From an uncultured Lachnospiraceae bacterium (GTDB lineage Bacteria; Bacillota; Clostridia; Lachnospirales; Lachnospiraceae), in NCBI GenBank assembly GCA_902489645.1, contig CABUAW010000062.1, positions 1 through 13,780 on the forward strand: 13,780 nt of DNA. The letters are read 5' to 3'. Positions 1-6,184 of this stretch are shown here, piece by piece; the first letter of the stretch is position 1; each line of letters opens with the position of its first letter. Under the pieces are notes generated by a model. The model saw only the letters and a program-made list of their open reading frames with translations. It did no database searches and had not been told where the DNA came from. A program made the position numbers and the translations under genes.

Positions 1-17
1 TGTCTGCTGTTACTCAA
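1..17 (-). CDS. Possible 5' end of an unidentified gene, cut by the left edge
   Basis: On the minus strand a strong ribosome binding site, AAGGAGG (25-31), is followed after 7 nt by a TTG codon at 15-17 and then AGT AAC AGC AGA. This would give a peptide beginning M-S-N-S-R before the window ends. Five codons cannot identify the product. The support is the near-perfect Shine-Dalgarno sequence at the right spacing and its place beyond the terminator of the cytidylate-kinase-like gene, where a new transcription unit could start. A promoter-like pair (TTGCGA 56-61, 17 nt, TACGAT 33-38) lies just upstream. Its predicted start site would fall inside the ribosome binding site, so it is doubtful. 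Confidence 0.3.
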
Positions 18-132
18 TAAATTTCCTCCTTTATCGTAGCATATTTTTTTATGTATCGCAATCCTATGCTATCACAAATCGATTGTAGAATCTGTCGGAG
101 CCTGTCGTCGAAGCAGGTTTTTTTATCGACAT

Positions 133-166
133 AAAAATACCGTGCAGACAATTCCTGTCCGCACGG
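133..166 (-). terminator. Intrinsic terminator after the MATE / cytidylate-kinase-like unit
   Basis: Positions 140-150 pair with 156-166 (CCGTGC...GCACGG) in an 11-bp stem with one G-T wobble and a 5-nt loop. Read on the minus strand, the stem is followed by TATTTTTA. It begins about 24 nt after the stop codon of the kinase-like gene at 191, the expected place for its terminator. Confidence 0.8.
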
Positions 167-190
167 CATTTCAGATGACTTAAATATGAT

Positions 191-808
191 TCAGATGTGT
201 TTGACTGTCTCAGCAATCAGATTTACCGTACCGTCAATACCAAATCTGGAGCTGGAAATGGACATATCGTAGGACGCGCTCCGGCCCCATTTCGCTTCGC
301 TGTAGTAGTTATGATAGCTTGCACGGCGTTTATCAATTTTATTCATCAGGCTTTCTGCCCGCTTTTTATCAATCTGCTGGCGCTTCATAATACGCTTTAC
401 CCGGTCGTCCTTATCGGCATGAATAAAAATAGATATCACGCCTTCAAAGTTTTCGAGAACAGACTCCGCACAGCGCCCGATGAAAATACAGGAGCCCTCG
501 GAGGCCAGTTTTCGAATTGTTCTGCTCTGCATAATAAACAGACTGTCATTGGTCAGATAATCCATCGACGTAATCATCGCCGCATCCGCTGTCGGATTTC
601 CCGAACAAAAACCGTTGAGAAGCCAGCTTGTGCGTTTCTCGTCCGCATTTTCAAATAATGACTGGGCCAAACCGGAATCGATGGCTGTCTGTTTTAATAA
701 CACCTTATCATAACACGGAATTCCAAGTTTTTTTGACAGCTTCTCGCCAATCTCCCGACCTCCACTGCCATATTCCCGACCAATACAAATAATTACTTTT
801 TCTGCCAT
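191..808 (-). CDS. Cytidylate-kinase-like family protein
   Basis: A 205-residue P-loop kinase-like protein of the cytidylate kinase-like family. The N-terminus has a beta strand (VIICIGR) running into a glycine-rich loop, GREYGSGGREIG, at residues 10-21. The second half holds FIGRCAE (about 110-116) and a basic lid-like stretch rich in Lys and Arg (about 135-165). True CMP kinases (Cmk) phosphorylate CMP/dCMP. Members of this divergent family are common in Clostridia and their substrate is not firmly known, so I give no gene symbol. The ATG at 808 is preceded by AAGGAGAG. It starts 22 nt after the MATE gene's stop and is probably co-transcribed with it. A terminator follows at 140-166. Confidence 0.85.
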   Translation of the reverse strand: MAEKVIICIGREYGSGGREIGEKLSKKLGIPCYDKVLLKQTAIDSGLAQSLFENADEKRTSWLLNGFCSGNPTADAAMITSMDYLTNDSLFIMQSRTIRKLASEGSCIFIGRCAESVLENFEGVISIFIHADKDDRVKRIMKRQQIDKKRAESLMNKIDKRRASYHNYYSEAKWGRSASYDMSISSSRFGIDGTVNLIAETVKHI

Positions 809-830
809 ACCAAAGCTCTCCTTCCATTAA

Positions 831-2171
831 TTACTGTGCATTGAATTTATCTGCCCACTTACCGCGCCAGTAGAAAATGACTGATAATGCGGTGGCAATG
901 GACCAGCCGATAGGCCAGGACATCCAGATTCCCGTTTCTCCAAAGGACGCTGCCATTATGTAGGATAAAACGACCCTTAAAACCAAATCGGTAAAGGTGG
1001 CAATCATAAAGGACGCCATCGCTCCCGCACCGCGAAGCATTCCGTCAACAACAAGCTTGATGGAAACGACAAAATAGAATGGGGCTACAATCCGAAGAAA
1101 AGTAATCCCCGTATTCAAAGCCACGGCAGATGAATCTTCGCTCATAAATAATTGTACCATATTCTGGCCAAAAATAAAGAAGGCAATGAAAAATGGCACC
1201 GCCGTCAGCAAACTCATCTTAACGCCTGCGCTTAAACCTTTTCTGGCCCGTTCCACCTTCCCGGCGCCCAGATTCTGCGCCGTAAAGCTGGACACGCCAT
1301 TTCCCAGTGTTGTGAAGCAGGTGATAGAAAAAGTATTTAACTTAATCGCCGCCGAATATCCGGCAATGACCGAAGAGCCAAAGGAATTAACCAGACTCTG
1401 GATAAAAATATTTCCTACGGATACGAAGCTCTGCTGTAAAATACTCGGTACTGCAATCAAGCTGATTCTTTTCAGCATTTCAAATGAAAAAATATCGTAC
1501 TTTTCCTTTGTTTCAACGACACGAAGCCGTTTTACCAATGTCAGAAGGGCGAGTATACAGGCGATTCCCTGGGCGATGAAGGTGGCCCAGGCCACGCCGG
1601 CCACGCCCCAGTGGAAGCCGGCCACAAACCATGTATCCAGAGCAATGTTTCCCAAAGAAGAACCAATCAGGAAATACAGGGGCGTTTTTGAATCTCCCAG
1701 TGAAGTGAATATACCGGTAGCGACATTATATAAAAACAGGAAAAGAAAACCGCCGACATAGATTTTCAAATACAGAGCGCCGTCTGAGAAAATATTTTCC
1801 GGCGTATGAATCATCGTCATCAGCCCTTTAGTCCCTAAAAGGCCGCAAATCATAAGCACTATCGACAAAACAAATGAGGAAATCAGAGTGGTAAATACGG
1901 CCGTTTTCATTTTACCGTATTGTTTCGCTCCGAAAAGCTGAGAAATAACCACGGCACAGCCGACATTACTTCCCACCGCAATGGCCATAAATATCATTGT
2001 AATCGGATAAGAAGCGCCGACGGCCGCCAACGCATCCTCTCCGGCAAACTTTCCGGCGATAACACTGTCCGCAATATTGTATAATTGCTGGAATATTACG
2101 CTGATAAACATCGGAATCGTAAACTGCCAGAGTACCTTTCCGGGATTGCCTTCTGTCAAATCTTTTATCAT
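831..2171 (-). CDS. MATE-family multidrug/Na+ antiporter-type efflux pump
   Basis: A 446-residue integral membrane protein of the MATE family (multidrug and toxic compound extrusion). The N-terminal signature is typical: IKDLTEGNPGKVLW, then a hydrophobic helix, then FQQLYNIADSVIAG and an ALAAVGASYP stretch. A matching second half (SILQQSFVSVGNIFIQ, then a long hydrophobic C-terminal part) fits two six-helix bundles, 12 membrane segments in all. Such pumps export drugs or metabolites in exchange for H+ or Na+; the substrate cannot be read from sequence. I chose the ATG at 2171 because AAAGGA lies 8 nt upstream. An in-frame ATG at 2180 is possible, while the far upstream ATG at 2264 has no ribosome binding site. 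It is divergent from the LysR gene, its likely regulator. Confidence 0.9.
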   Translation of the reverse strand: MIKDLTEGNPGKVLWQFTIPMFISVIFQQLYNIADSVIAGKFAGEDALAAVGASYPITMIFMAIAVGSNVGCAVVISQLFGAKQYGKMKTAVFTTLISSFVLSIVLMICGLLGTKGLMTMIHTPENIFSDGALYLKIYVGGFLFLFLYNVATGIFTSLGDSKTPLYFLIGSSLGNIALDTWFVAGFHWGVAGVAWATFIAQGIACILALLTLVKRLRVVETKEKYDIFSFEMLKRISLIAVPSILQQSFVSVGNIFIQSLVNSFGSSVIAGYSAAIKLNTFSITCFTTLGNGVSSFTAQNLGAGKVERARKGLSAGVKMSLLTAVPFFIAFFIFGQNMVQLFMSEDSSAVALNTGITFLRIVAPFYFVVSIKLVVDGMLRGAGAMASFMIATFTDLVLRVVLSYIMAASFGETGIWMSWPIGWSIATALSVIFYWRGKWADKFNAQ

Positions 2172-2190
2172 ATTTTTCATCCTTTCCTTG

Positions 2191-2219
2191 TTGCTTTTAT
2201 TTTCGAAGGGAATTATACT
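2191..2219 (+). promoter_or_regulatory. Promoter candidate for the LysR-family gene
   Basis: TTGCTT (2191-2196), a 17-nt spacer, then TATACT (2214-2219) on the plus strand. Predicted start near 2226, giving a leader of about 69 nt. Its -10 overlaps the -10 of the oppositely directed MATE promoter (2212-2217), so the two promoters should compete for polymerase. Confidence 0.5.
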
Positions 2220-2240
2220 ATAAAATAAATAATAAATAAA
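2212..2240 (-). promoter_or_regulatory. Promoter candidate for the MATE / cytidylate-kinase-like unit
   Basis: On the minus strand a perfect -10 box, TATAAT (2212-2217), has only a weak -35 (TTTATT, 2235-2240) at 17 nt. The predicted start is near 2205, giving a leader of roughly 34 nt. A good -10 with a poor -35 is what an activator-dependent promoter looks like, and a LysR-type site sits upstream at 2261-2279. Confidence 0.5.
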
Positions 2241-2260
2241 ATCAATGAATTTTATACACT

Positions 2261-2279
2261 CCATTAATCATATTTATGG
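2261..2279. promoter_or_regulatory. LysR-type operator candidate (T-N11-A dyad)
   Basis: An inverted repeat with arms CCATTAAT and ATTTATGG (7 of 8 positions paired) around a 3-nt centre. It contains a symmetric T-N11-A (T2264, A2276), the classic LysR-type recognition motif. Its centre, 2270, is about 65 nt upstream of the predicted MATE start near 2205, the usual position of a LysR recognition site. It also directly abuts the ribosome binding site of the LysR gene (AAAGGA, 2280-2285), so binding could autoregulate that gene. Confidence 0.5.
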
Positions 2280-2294
2280 AAAGGACATCTGTTT

Positions 2295-3194
2295 ATGAAT
2301 TTTGACTTTTACCGTACGTTTTATTTTGTTGGAAAATATCAGAGCATTACCGCCGCGGCCAAAGCCCTCTATGTCACCCAGCCCTCCGTCACCCATGCCA
2401 TCCGGTCCCTGGAGCGGGAGCTTGGCTGCCCGTTATTTATACGTTCCCAAAAGGGCGTCCGCTTCACACCGGAGGGAGAAAAGTTCTATGCCTCTGTGGC
2501 CGCCGCCTGTGAAACCATTTTCCAGGCCGAGGCGAGCCTTGAAGCCGCCAAAAATCTTTCGGAAGGCCTGGTCGCCATCGGAGCCAGTGAAACAACACTT
2601 CATCACTACCTTATACCAATTCTGGCTGATTTCAGAAAAAAGCATCCCGGTATCCGGCTGAAACTTTTCAATTCCAGCACCCCGGAAATGCTCCGTGAGA
2701 TACTGAACGGACACATTGATTTTGCCGTCCTCGTCGTAAACAAGGGATATCAGCACGAAGATTTATCCGTCACCCATTTAACGGATTTTCAGGATATTAT
2801 GATTGCCGGGCGGGCCTTTTCTGATTTATCCGGACGAAGCGTCGCCTTAAAAGAACTGATGAACTACCCCCTCGTTTCTATGGAAAAGGGTACGATGACC
2901 CGTCAGTTTTTTGACCGTTTTTTTCATGATAATCATCTCGCTCCCGAACCGGATATCGAGCTGGCTACCACCGACTTAATCGTTCCTGTCATTGCCGGAG
3001 GGCTGGGCATCGGCATGGTTCCTGAGCCTTTTACCAGAGAAGCTCTTTCCCAGGGGCAAATTTTTTCCCTCAACCTTCGCGAAAAAATTCCCCACCGAGA
3101 AATATGCCTGATAAAAAAGAAAAAGGCCTCCCTTTCTCTCATAGGGGAAGCCTTTATTCAATATCTTCTGTCAGATAATCGACCAGTTCTTTAA
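2295..3194 (+). CDS. LysR-family transcriptional regulator
   Basis: A 299-residue protein of the usual LysR length. The N-terminal winged helix-turn-helix is clear: FYFVGKYQSITAAAKALYVT, then QPSVTHAIRSLERELGCPLF and the wing around residues 50-62. A linker helix follows, and an effector-binding domain covers about residues 90-290 (VAIGASETTLHHYLIPIL at its start). The effector is unknown. The ATG at 2295 has AAAGGA 9 nt upstream. The gene is divergent from the MATE gene and shares a control region with it, so that pump is the likeliest target. It converges on eutP, and the last 41 nt (3154-3194) overlap eutP's 3' end. No plus-strand terminator is evident after the stop, so its transcript may run antisense into eutP. 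Regulation of eut is possible but not supported by its position. Confidence 0.92.
   Translation: MNFDFYRTFYFVGKYQSITAAAKALYVTQPSVTHAIRSLERELGCPLFIRSQKGVRFTPEGEKFYASVAAACETIFQAEASLEAAKNLSEGLVAIGASETTLHHYLIPILADFRKKHPGIRLKLFNSSTPEMLREILNGHIDFAVLVVNKGYQHEDLSVTHLTDFQDIMIAGRAFSDLSGRSVALKELMNYPLVSMEKGTMTRQFFDRFFHDNHLAPEPDIELATTDLIVPVIAGGLGIGMVPEPFTREALSQGQIFSLNLREKIPHREICLIKKKKASLSLIGEAFIQYLLSDNRPVL
3112..3155 (-). terminator. Intrinsic terminator of the eut operon, inside the LysR coding end
   Basis: Positions 3122-3133 pair with 3144-3155: AAAGGC with GCCTTT, one C-A mismatch, then TCCC with GGGA and one T-G wobble. The loop is 10 nt. Read on the minus strand the stem runs into TTTTTCTTTTTT. The hairpin begins at the eutP stop codon (TAA, 3154-3156), so it ends the operon with almost no 3' leader. 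The plus-strand side lacks a T-tract, so it should work in one direction only. Confidence 0.8.
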
Positions 3195-3597
3195 CGCCCT
3201 CGCCGGTCATACTGCATATTTTAAAAATCGGATGGGCCCCGGCCAGGGTAAGACTTTTTTCCGCCCGGACAAGCTGGGCCTCATCCTTAATCAAGTCACT
3301 TTTTGTGATAACGCCGACCATCGGTTTCTGGAACATGGCCTGAAGTCCCGGAGGCAGTGTGAACGTCATATCTGTCGGGTCCTGGAGAAGAAGCACCACA
3401 TCGGCCCCAAGGGCTGTGACGGCCAGCGCCTGGTAAAACTGCCGCCGTTCCACATATTCTCCCGGCGTATCAATAATATTATCCGTCACTTCCAGCGCCT
3501 GGGTCTTTTTGTAACTGATGGCCTGAGCTGTCAAATACTGGCACAGCGTTGTTTTCCCGCAGGATACCTTTCCAATAAGCATCAATTTTTTCTTCAT
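3154..3597 (-). CDS. eutP: EutP: P-loop GTPase-like protein, reported acetate kinase
   Basis: A 147-residue small P-loop protein of the EutP/PduV family. It has a Walker A/G1 motif GKVSCGKTT (residues 9-17), a DTPGEY G3 motif (43-48) and TKSD as G4 (98-101). Enteric EutP has been reported to act as an acetate kinase; PduV-type relatives are linked to the shell. Here it would be a natural partner of the PduL-like enzyme, using acetyl phosphate to make ATP and acetate. The ATG at 3597 is chosen because AGGAGG precedes it. The frame stays open much further upstream, but that extension only shadows eutS. It is the last gene of the operon, 13 nt after eutS, and its 3' end overlaps the convergent LysR gene. 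Confidence 0.92.
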   Translation of the reverse strand: MKKKLMLIGKVSCGKTTLCQYLTAQAISYKKTQALEVTDNIIDTPGEYVERRQFYQALAVTALGADVVLLLQDPTDMTFTLPPGLQAMFQKPMVGVITKSDLIKDEAQLVRAEKSLTLAGAHPIFKICSMTGEGVKELVDYLTEDIE

Positions 3598-3610
3598 ATT
3601 GCGCCTCCTG

Positions 3611-3970
3611 TCAGGTCCGGGTAATCTTTGCCGGACTAAAGCCAAGGACGTCGGCCAACGTATCATTGACCGCAATAAGCGCTGCCTCCACACTGGAAAC
3701 GTCGCCGCAGATGACGAGGGAACCGCTGAAACGGTCCACAAAAACAATATCCACGGCCGCCGCTTTTGTGGCCACATCGGCGCCGATAATGGCCGCCTCA
3801 CTCGGAGTGAGCGTCATAATGCCAAGAGCGCCTCTGTTCTCCGTAATGACGCCGAGCTTTGTGTACAAATCCTCCTTCGGATTGGCAATCAAATGGGCCA
3901 TCGTCGTCTGTTTACCGGGTACAAATTCCTGGATAATTCTTTGTTTATCTTCTTTAAAGAAGTTTTCCAC
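3611..3970 (-). CDS. eutS: EutS: circularly permuted BMC-H shell protein
   Basis: A BMC-domain shell protein of about 119 residues. It matches EutS closely: DKQRIIQEFVPGKQTTMAHL near the start, GALGIMTLTPSEAAIIGAD in the middle, DRFSGSLVICGDV later. EutS is a permuted BMC-H protein that forms hexamers in the shell; the E. coli hexamer is bent and is thought to help form edges. The start codon is not ATG. A GTG at 3970 has AGAGG 8 nt upstream and is preferred. Another GTG at 3979 would add three residues but has no properly spaced ribosome binding site. It follows the PduT-like gene by 11 nt and precedes eutP by 13 nt. In Enterococcus-type loci, as I recall them, eutS-eutP come first; here they are last. 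Confidence 0.93.
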   Translation of the reverse strand: MENFFKEDKQRIIQEFVPGKQTTMAHLIANPKEDLYTKLGVITENRGALGIMTLTPSEAAIIGADVATKAAAVDIVFVDRFSGSLVICGDVSSVEAALIAVNDTLADVLGFSPAKITRT

Positions 3971-3981
3971 GCTGCTCACCT

Positions 3982-4536
3982 CTACATCAGGCTTTCAAAA
4001 ATTTCCGGGCGCGGACTTGGAATAACCACGCTGGAAACAAGCAGTCCATTGTTCTTTCCCTCTTCGCTGCCAGCCTCCACGGAAGCCTTCACAGAGGCCA
4101 CATCTCCCGTCATAACTACGAAAGATTTACCGCCAAGGCCCATGCCGAGACGCACGTCAAGCAAGGTTACATTGGCCGCCTTGACCGCTGCATCGGCGCC
4201 ATAGACCGCCGCCGTAATGCTGAAAAACTCCATCACGCCAATAGCCCCTCTGCCATGAAAATCCGTCGCCTGATTGATGGCCTCAATGACCTGGGGATGA
4301 ACTCTCGGAATGACGGTGGAGTCTACCACATGGCTCTCGCCGATAGCCATTCCCGCATCCAGTGAAGCCTTTACTGCCGCAACTTCGCCTGTAAATAATA
4401 TACTATATTTTCCCGGACATACCGGTTTTGCAAAGGTCAATTCCACCTGGGCCGCCTTTAAAATGGCATCGGCCGCCTCTACGCCTTTGGCAATACTGTT
4501 CAGCTCGAGAAAACCTACCGTTTCAATCATCGTCAT
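3982..4536 (-). CDS. pduT: PduT-like tandem BMC-domain (BMC-T) shell protein with Fe/S-type pore
   Basis: A 184-residue protein with two BMC domains in tandem, exactly the length of Salmonella PduT. Domain 1 (about 1-92) has ETVGFLELNSIAKGVEAAD. Domain 2 (about 95-184) has GAIGVMEFFSITAAVYGAD and GMGLGGKSFVVMTGDV. The motif KPVCPGK, with Cys40, matches the PduT loop whose cysteine from each of three subunits holds a [4Fe-4S] cluster in the trimer pore. It is therefore a probable electron relay across the shell. The ATG overlaps the stop of the PduS-like gene by 4 nt (ATGA), which suggests coupled translation and fits the known PduS-PduT interaction. An ATG two codons later (4530), 6 nt after GGGGAG, is an equally good start. 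Confidence 0.9.
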   Translation of the reverse strand: MTMIETVGFLELNSIAKGVEAADAILKAAQVELTFAKPVCPGKYSILFTGEVAAVKASLDAGMAIGESHVVDSTVIPRVHPQVIEAINQATDFHGRGAIGVMEFFSITAAVYGADAAVKAANVTLLDVRLGMGLGGKSFVVMTGDVASVKASVEAGSEEGKNNGLLVSSVVIPSPRPEIFESLM

Positions 4537-5885
4537 CTCCCCGTCCTTTCAATGATAATCCGCTTGTCAACGGAAACCACCTTTCCTGAAATACTGGCAT
4601 GGATATTGGCTCCCATGGCTTTCTCCGGAATCCGTGCAATTAACTGACCTTCCGTCACCGCATCGCCCGCCTTAACAACCGGTTCCGACGGCGCGCCAAT
4701 GTGCATACTGACAGGAATCTCCACCCGCGCCGGCTCACCCTCAATACAGGTATCAATTTTTAAATCATACCAGGGCAGAACACCCACACGGGCCGCCACA
4801 CGGCCTGCCGGTATTTTCCGGCCCTCGCGGTTTTTATCCGCCGTATAGACAGCTTCCTCCCGCGTATAACGGATACCCGCCTCCCGCAAAGCGCCTTTAA
4901 GCACCTGGTTCACCCGTTTTGGCTGTAATCCCATCGGACAGGCATATTCCTCACAAATACCACATTCACAGCAGATAGCCGCATTCCGAACATCCTTATC
5001 ATCCAAAATCTTTGTCACATCATTGGACATGGAAAGCTTTCGCATAATCTTATGGGGCTGAAGCGGATGTCCAATCAAATGTCTCGGACACATCTGCGTA
5101 CAATAGCTGCACTGAATACAGGCTGAGCGGGCGCGGTTAAACATATGCTGCAGGGAAATTTCTGTCTTTCGCGCAATGCTTCCATCCTCCGGAAGTATGA
5201 GTATACCGGAGGTTGTCTTTGTCACCACCGCATTTTCAGCCTCTTCCATCGTCATCCGGGCGCCCATCATCGGGCCACCGGATACAACAAAATATCTGGA
5301 TTTTCGCGGGCCGCCGGCCAGCTCAATACAGGTTTTAAAGGCGGTTCCCACCGGCACATGGAGGACCGTCGGTTTTTTCACTTCACCTGTCACCGTCAGA
5401 TATTTTTTCGTAAAGGCTTTGCCCTCCATCGCATCACTGATTCCGAGCATCGTGGCCACATTCGAAACTACACAGCCCACATCCAGAGGAATTCCCGCCG
5501 GAGGAACAATTCTTCCGGTCACCTCATAGACCATCGTCTGCTCATCCCCCGCCGGATAAAAGCTGTCCATCTTCGCCAGCTTCACCTTAGAGGAACGTTC
5601 CTTTAACACCTTTTCAAGCGCTTTGATTTCTTCCGTATATGTCTTTTTTAAAGCAATGCGACATTCCTTTGCGCCGAGCATTTCGCCGACGGCTTCCACC
5701 GCAGCAACCACCCGGCCGCCCAAATGTTTCATAATATATCTGTCGGTACGGAGCAACGGCTCGCACTCGGCTCCGTTAATGATTAAGTATTCCACCGGAC
5801 CGCCCGCATACTTTACATGCGTTGGAAAACCGGCACCGCCGCAGCCGACGATGCCTGCCTCTTTAATACAATTCAATAAGTCCAT
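4533..5885 (-). CDS. pduS: PduS-like flavo-iron-sulfur cobalamin reductase (RnfC-related)
   Basis: A 450-residue protein of the PduS/RnfC-like family. The glycine-rich N-terminus (GIVGCGGAGFPTHVK, residues 11-25) and INGAECEPLL (36-45) form the nucleotide/flavin-binding part. Two ferredoxin-type [4Fe-4S] motifs follow: C256, C259, C262, C266, and C305, C308, C311, C316. The C-terminal part (about 390-445) looks like a barrel-sandwich domain (VKAGDAVTEGQLIARIP). PduS passes electrons from NADH through flavin to cob(III)/cob(II)alamin, supplying cob(I)alamin to an adenosyltransferase; here that would be EutT. It starts 4 nt after eutN with AGGAAGTG upstream and overlaps the next gene, pduT-like, by 4 nt. 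No enteric eut operon carries this gene, so it is a Pdu-type component in an ethanolamine locus. Confidence 0.9.
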   Translation of the reverse strand: MDLLNCIKEAGIVGCGGAGFPTHVKYAGGPVEYLIINGAECEPLLRTDRYIMKHLGGRVVAAVEAVGEMLGAKECRIALKKTYTEEIKALEKVLKERSSKVKLAKMDSFYPAGDEQTMVYEVTGRIVPPAGIPLDVGCVVSNVATMLGISDAMEGKAFTKKYLTVTGEVKKPTVLHVPVGTAFKTCIELAGGPRKSRYFVVSGGPMMGARMTMEEAENAVVTKTTSGILILPEDGSIARKTEISLQHMFNRARSACIQCSYCTQMCPRHLIGHPLQPHKIMRKLSMSNDVTKILDDKDVRNAAICCECGICEEYACPMGLQPKRVNQVLKGALREAGIRYTREEAVYTADKNREGRKIPAGRVAARVGVLPWYDLKIDTCIEGEPARVEIPVSMHIGAPSEPVVKAGDAVTEGQLIARIPEKAMGANIHASISGKVVSVDKRIIIERTGR

Positions 5886-5889
5886 GGAT

Positions 5890-6174
5890 TCACTTCCTGT
5901 TCTTGTTTTCTTTCATGATTTCCATAGAATCTATAATACCTACGATTGCACTGTCCACCGGAACGCCTTCTTTTCCGGCGGCCCGTCTGGCCGTACTGCC
6001 CGTGACAACGAGAACGTCCTCGCCCACACCGGCGCCGACCATATCGGCAGCGACAAAAACCTCGCCCTTACCCTGGGCCGTCTCTGTCTCTTTTACAATC
6101 ATAAGCTTTTGTCCGTTTAAGGCCTCCTGTTTTTTGGTCGCCCATACATGTCCAATTACTCTGCAAATAAGCAT
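5890..6174 (-). CDS. eutN: EutN: pentameric BMC vertex protein (BMC-P)
   Basis: A 94-residue EutN/CcmL/PduN-family protein. The short N-terminal strand MLICRVIGHVWATKK, the signature DMVGAGVGEDVLVVTGSTAR (residues 44-63) and PVDSAIVGIID near the end are all diagnostic. These proteins form pentamers that cap the vertices of the polyhedral shell. It is the only BMC-P gene in the window, so it is likely needed for closure. The ATG at 6174 has AGGGGG 6 nt upstream. It lies 10 nt after the PduL-like gene and 4 nt before the PduS-like gene. Confidence 0.95.
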   Translation of the reverse strand: MLICRVIGHVWATKKQEALNGQKLMIVKETETAQGKGEVFVAADMVGAGVGEDVLVVTGSTARRAAGKEGVPVDSAIVGIIDSMEIMKENKNRK

Positions 6175-6184
6175 ACAAGTCCCC

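Noticed and set aside
99..124. A plus-strand hairpin (AGCCTG / CAGGTT, 9-nt loop) followed by seven T
   Set aside because: The stem is only six base pairs with one wobble, and I see no plus-strand gene ending before it. It might end a gene entering from the left edge, but a frame open to a stop at 86-88 is too short to judge.
2295..3194. The LysR-family protein as the regulator of the eut operon
   Set aside because: It converges on the far end of the operon instead of its promoter, and its operator candidate faces the MATE gene. Control of eut cannot be excluded but nothing here supports it.
3598..3801. An N-terminal extension of EutP by 68 residues in the same open frame
   Set aside because: The extra part is a shadow of eutS, is Arg/Pro/Ser-rich, and resembles nothing in EutP. 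AGGAGG right before the ATG at 3597 fixes the start.
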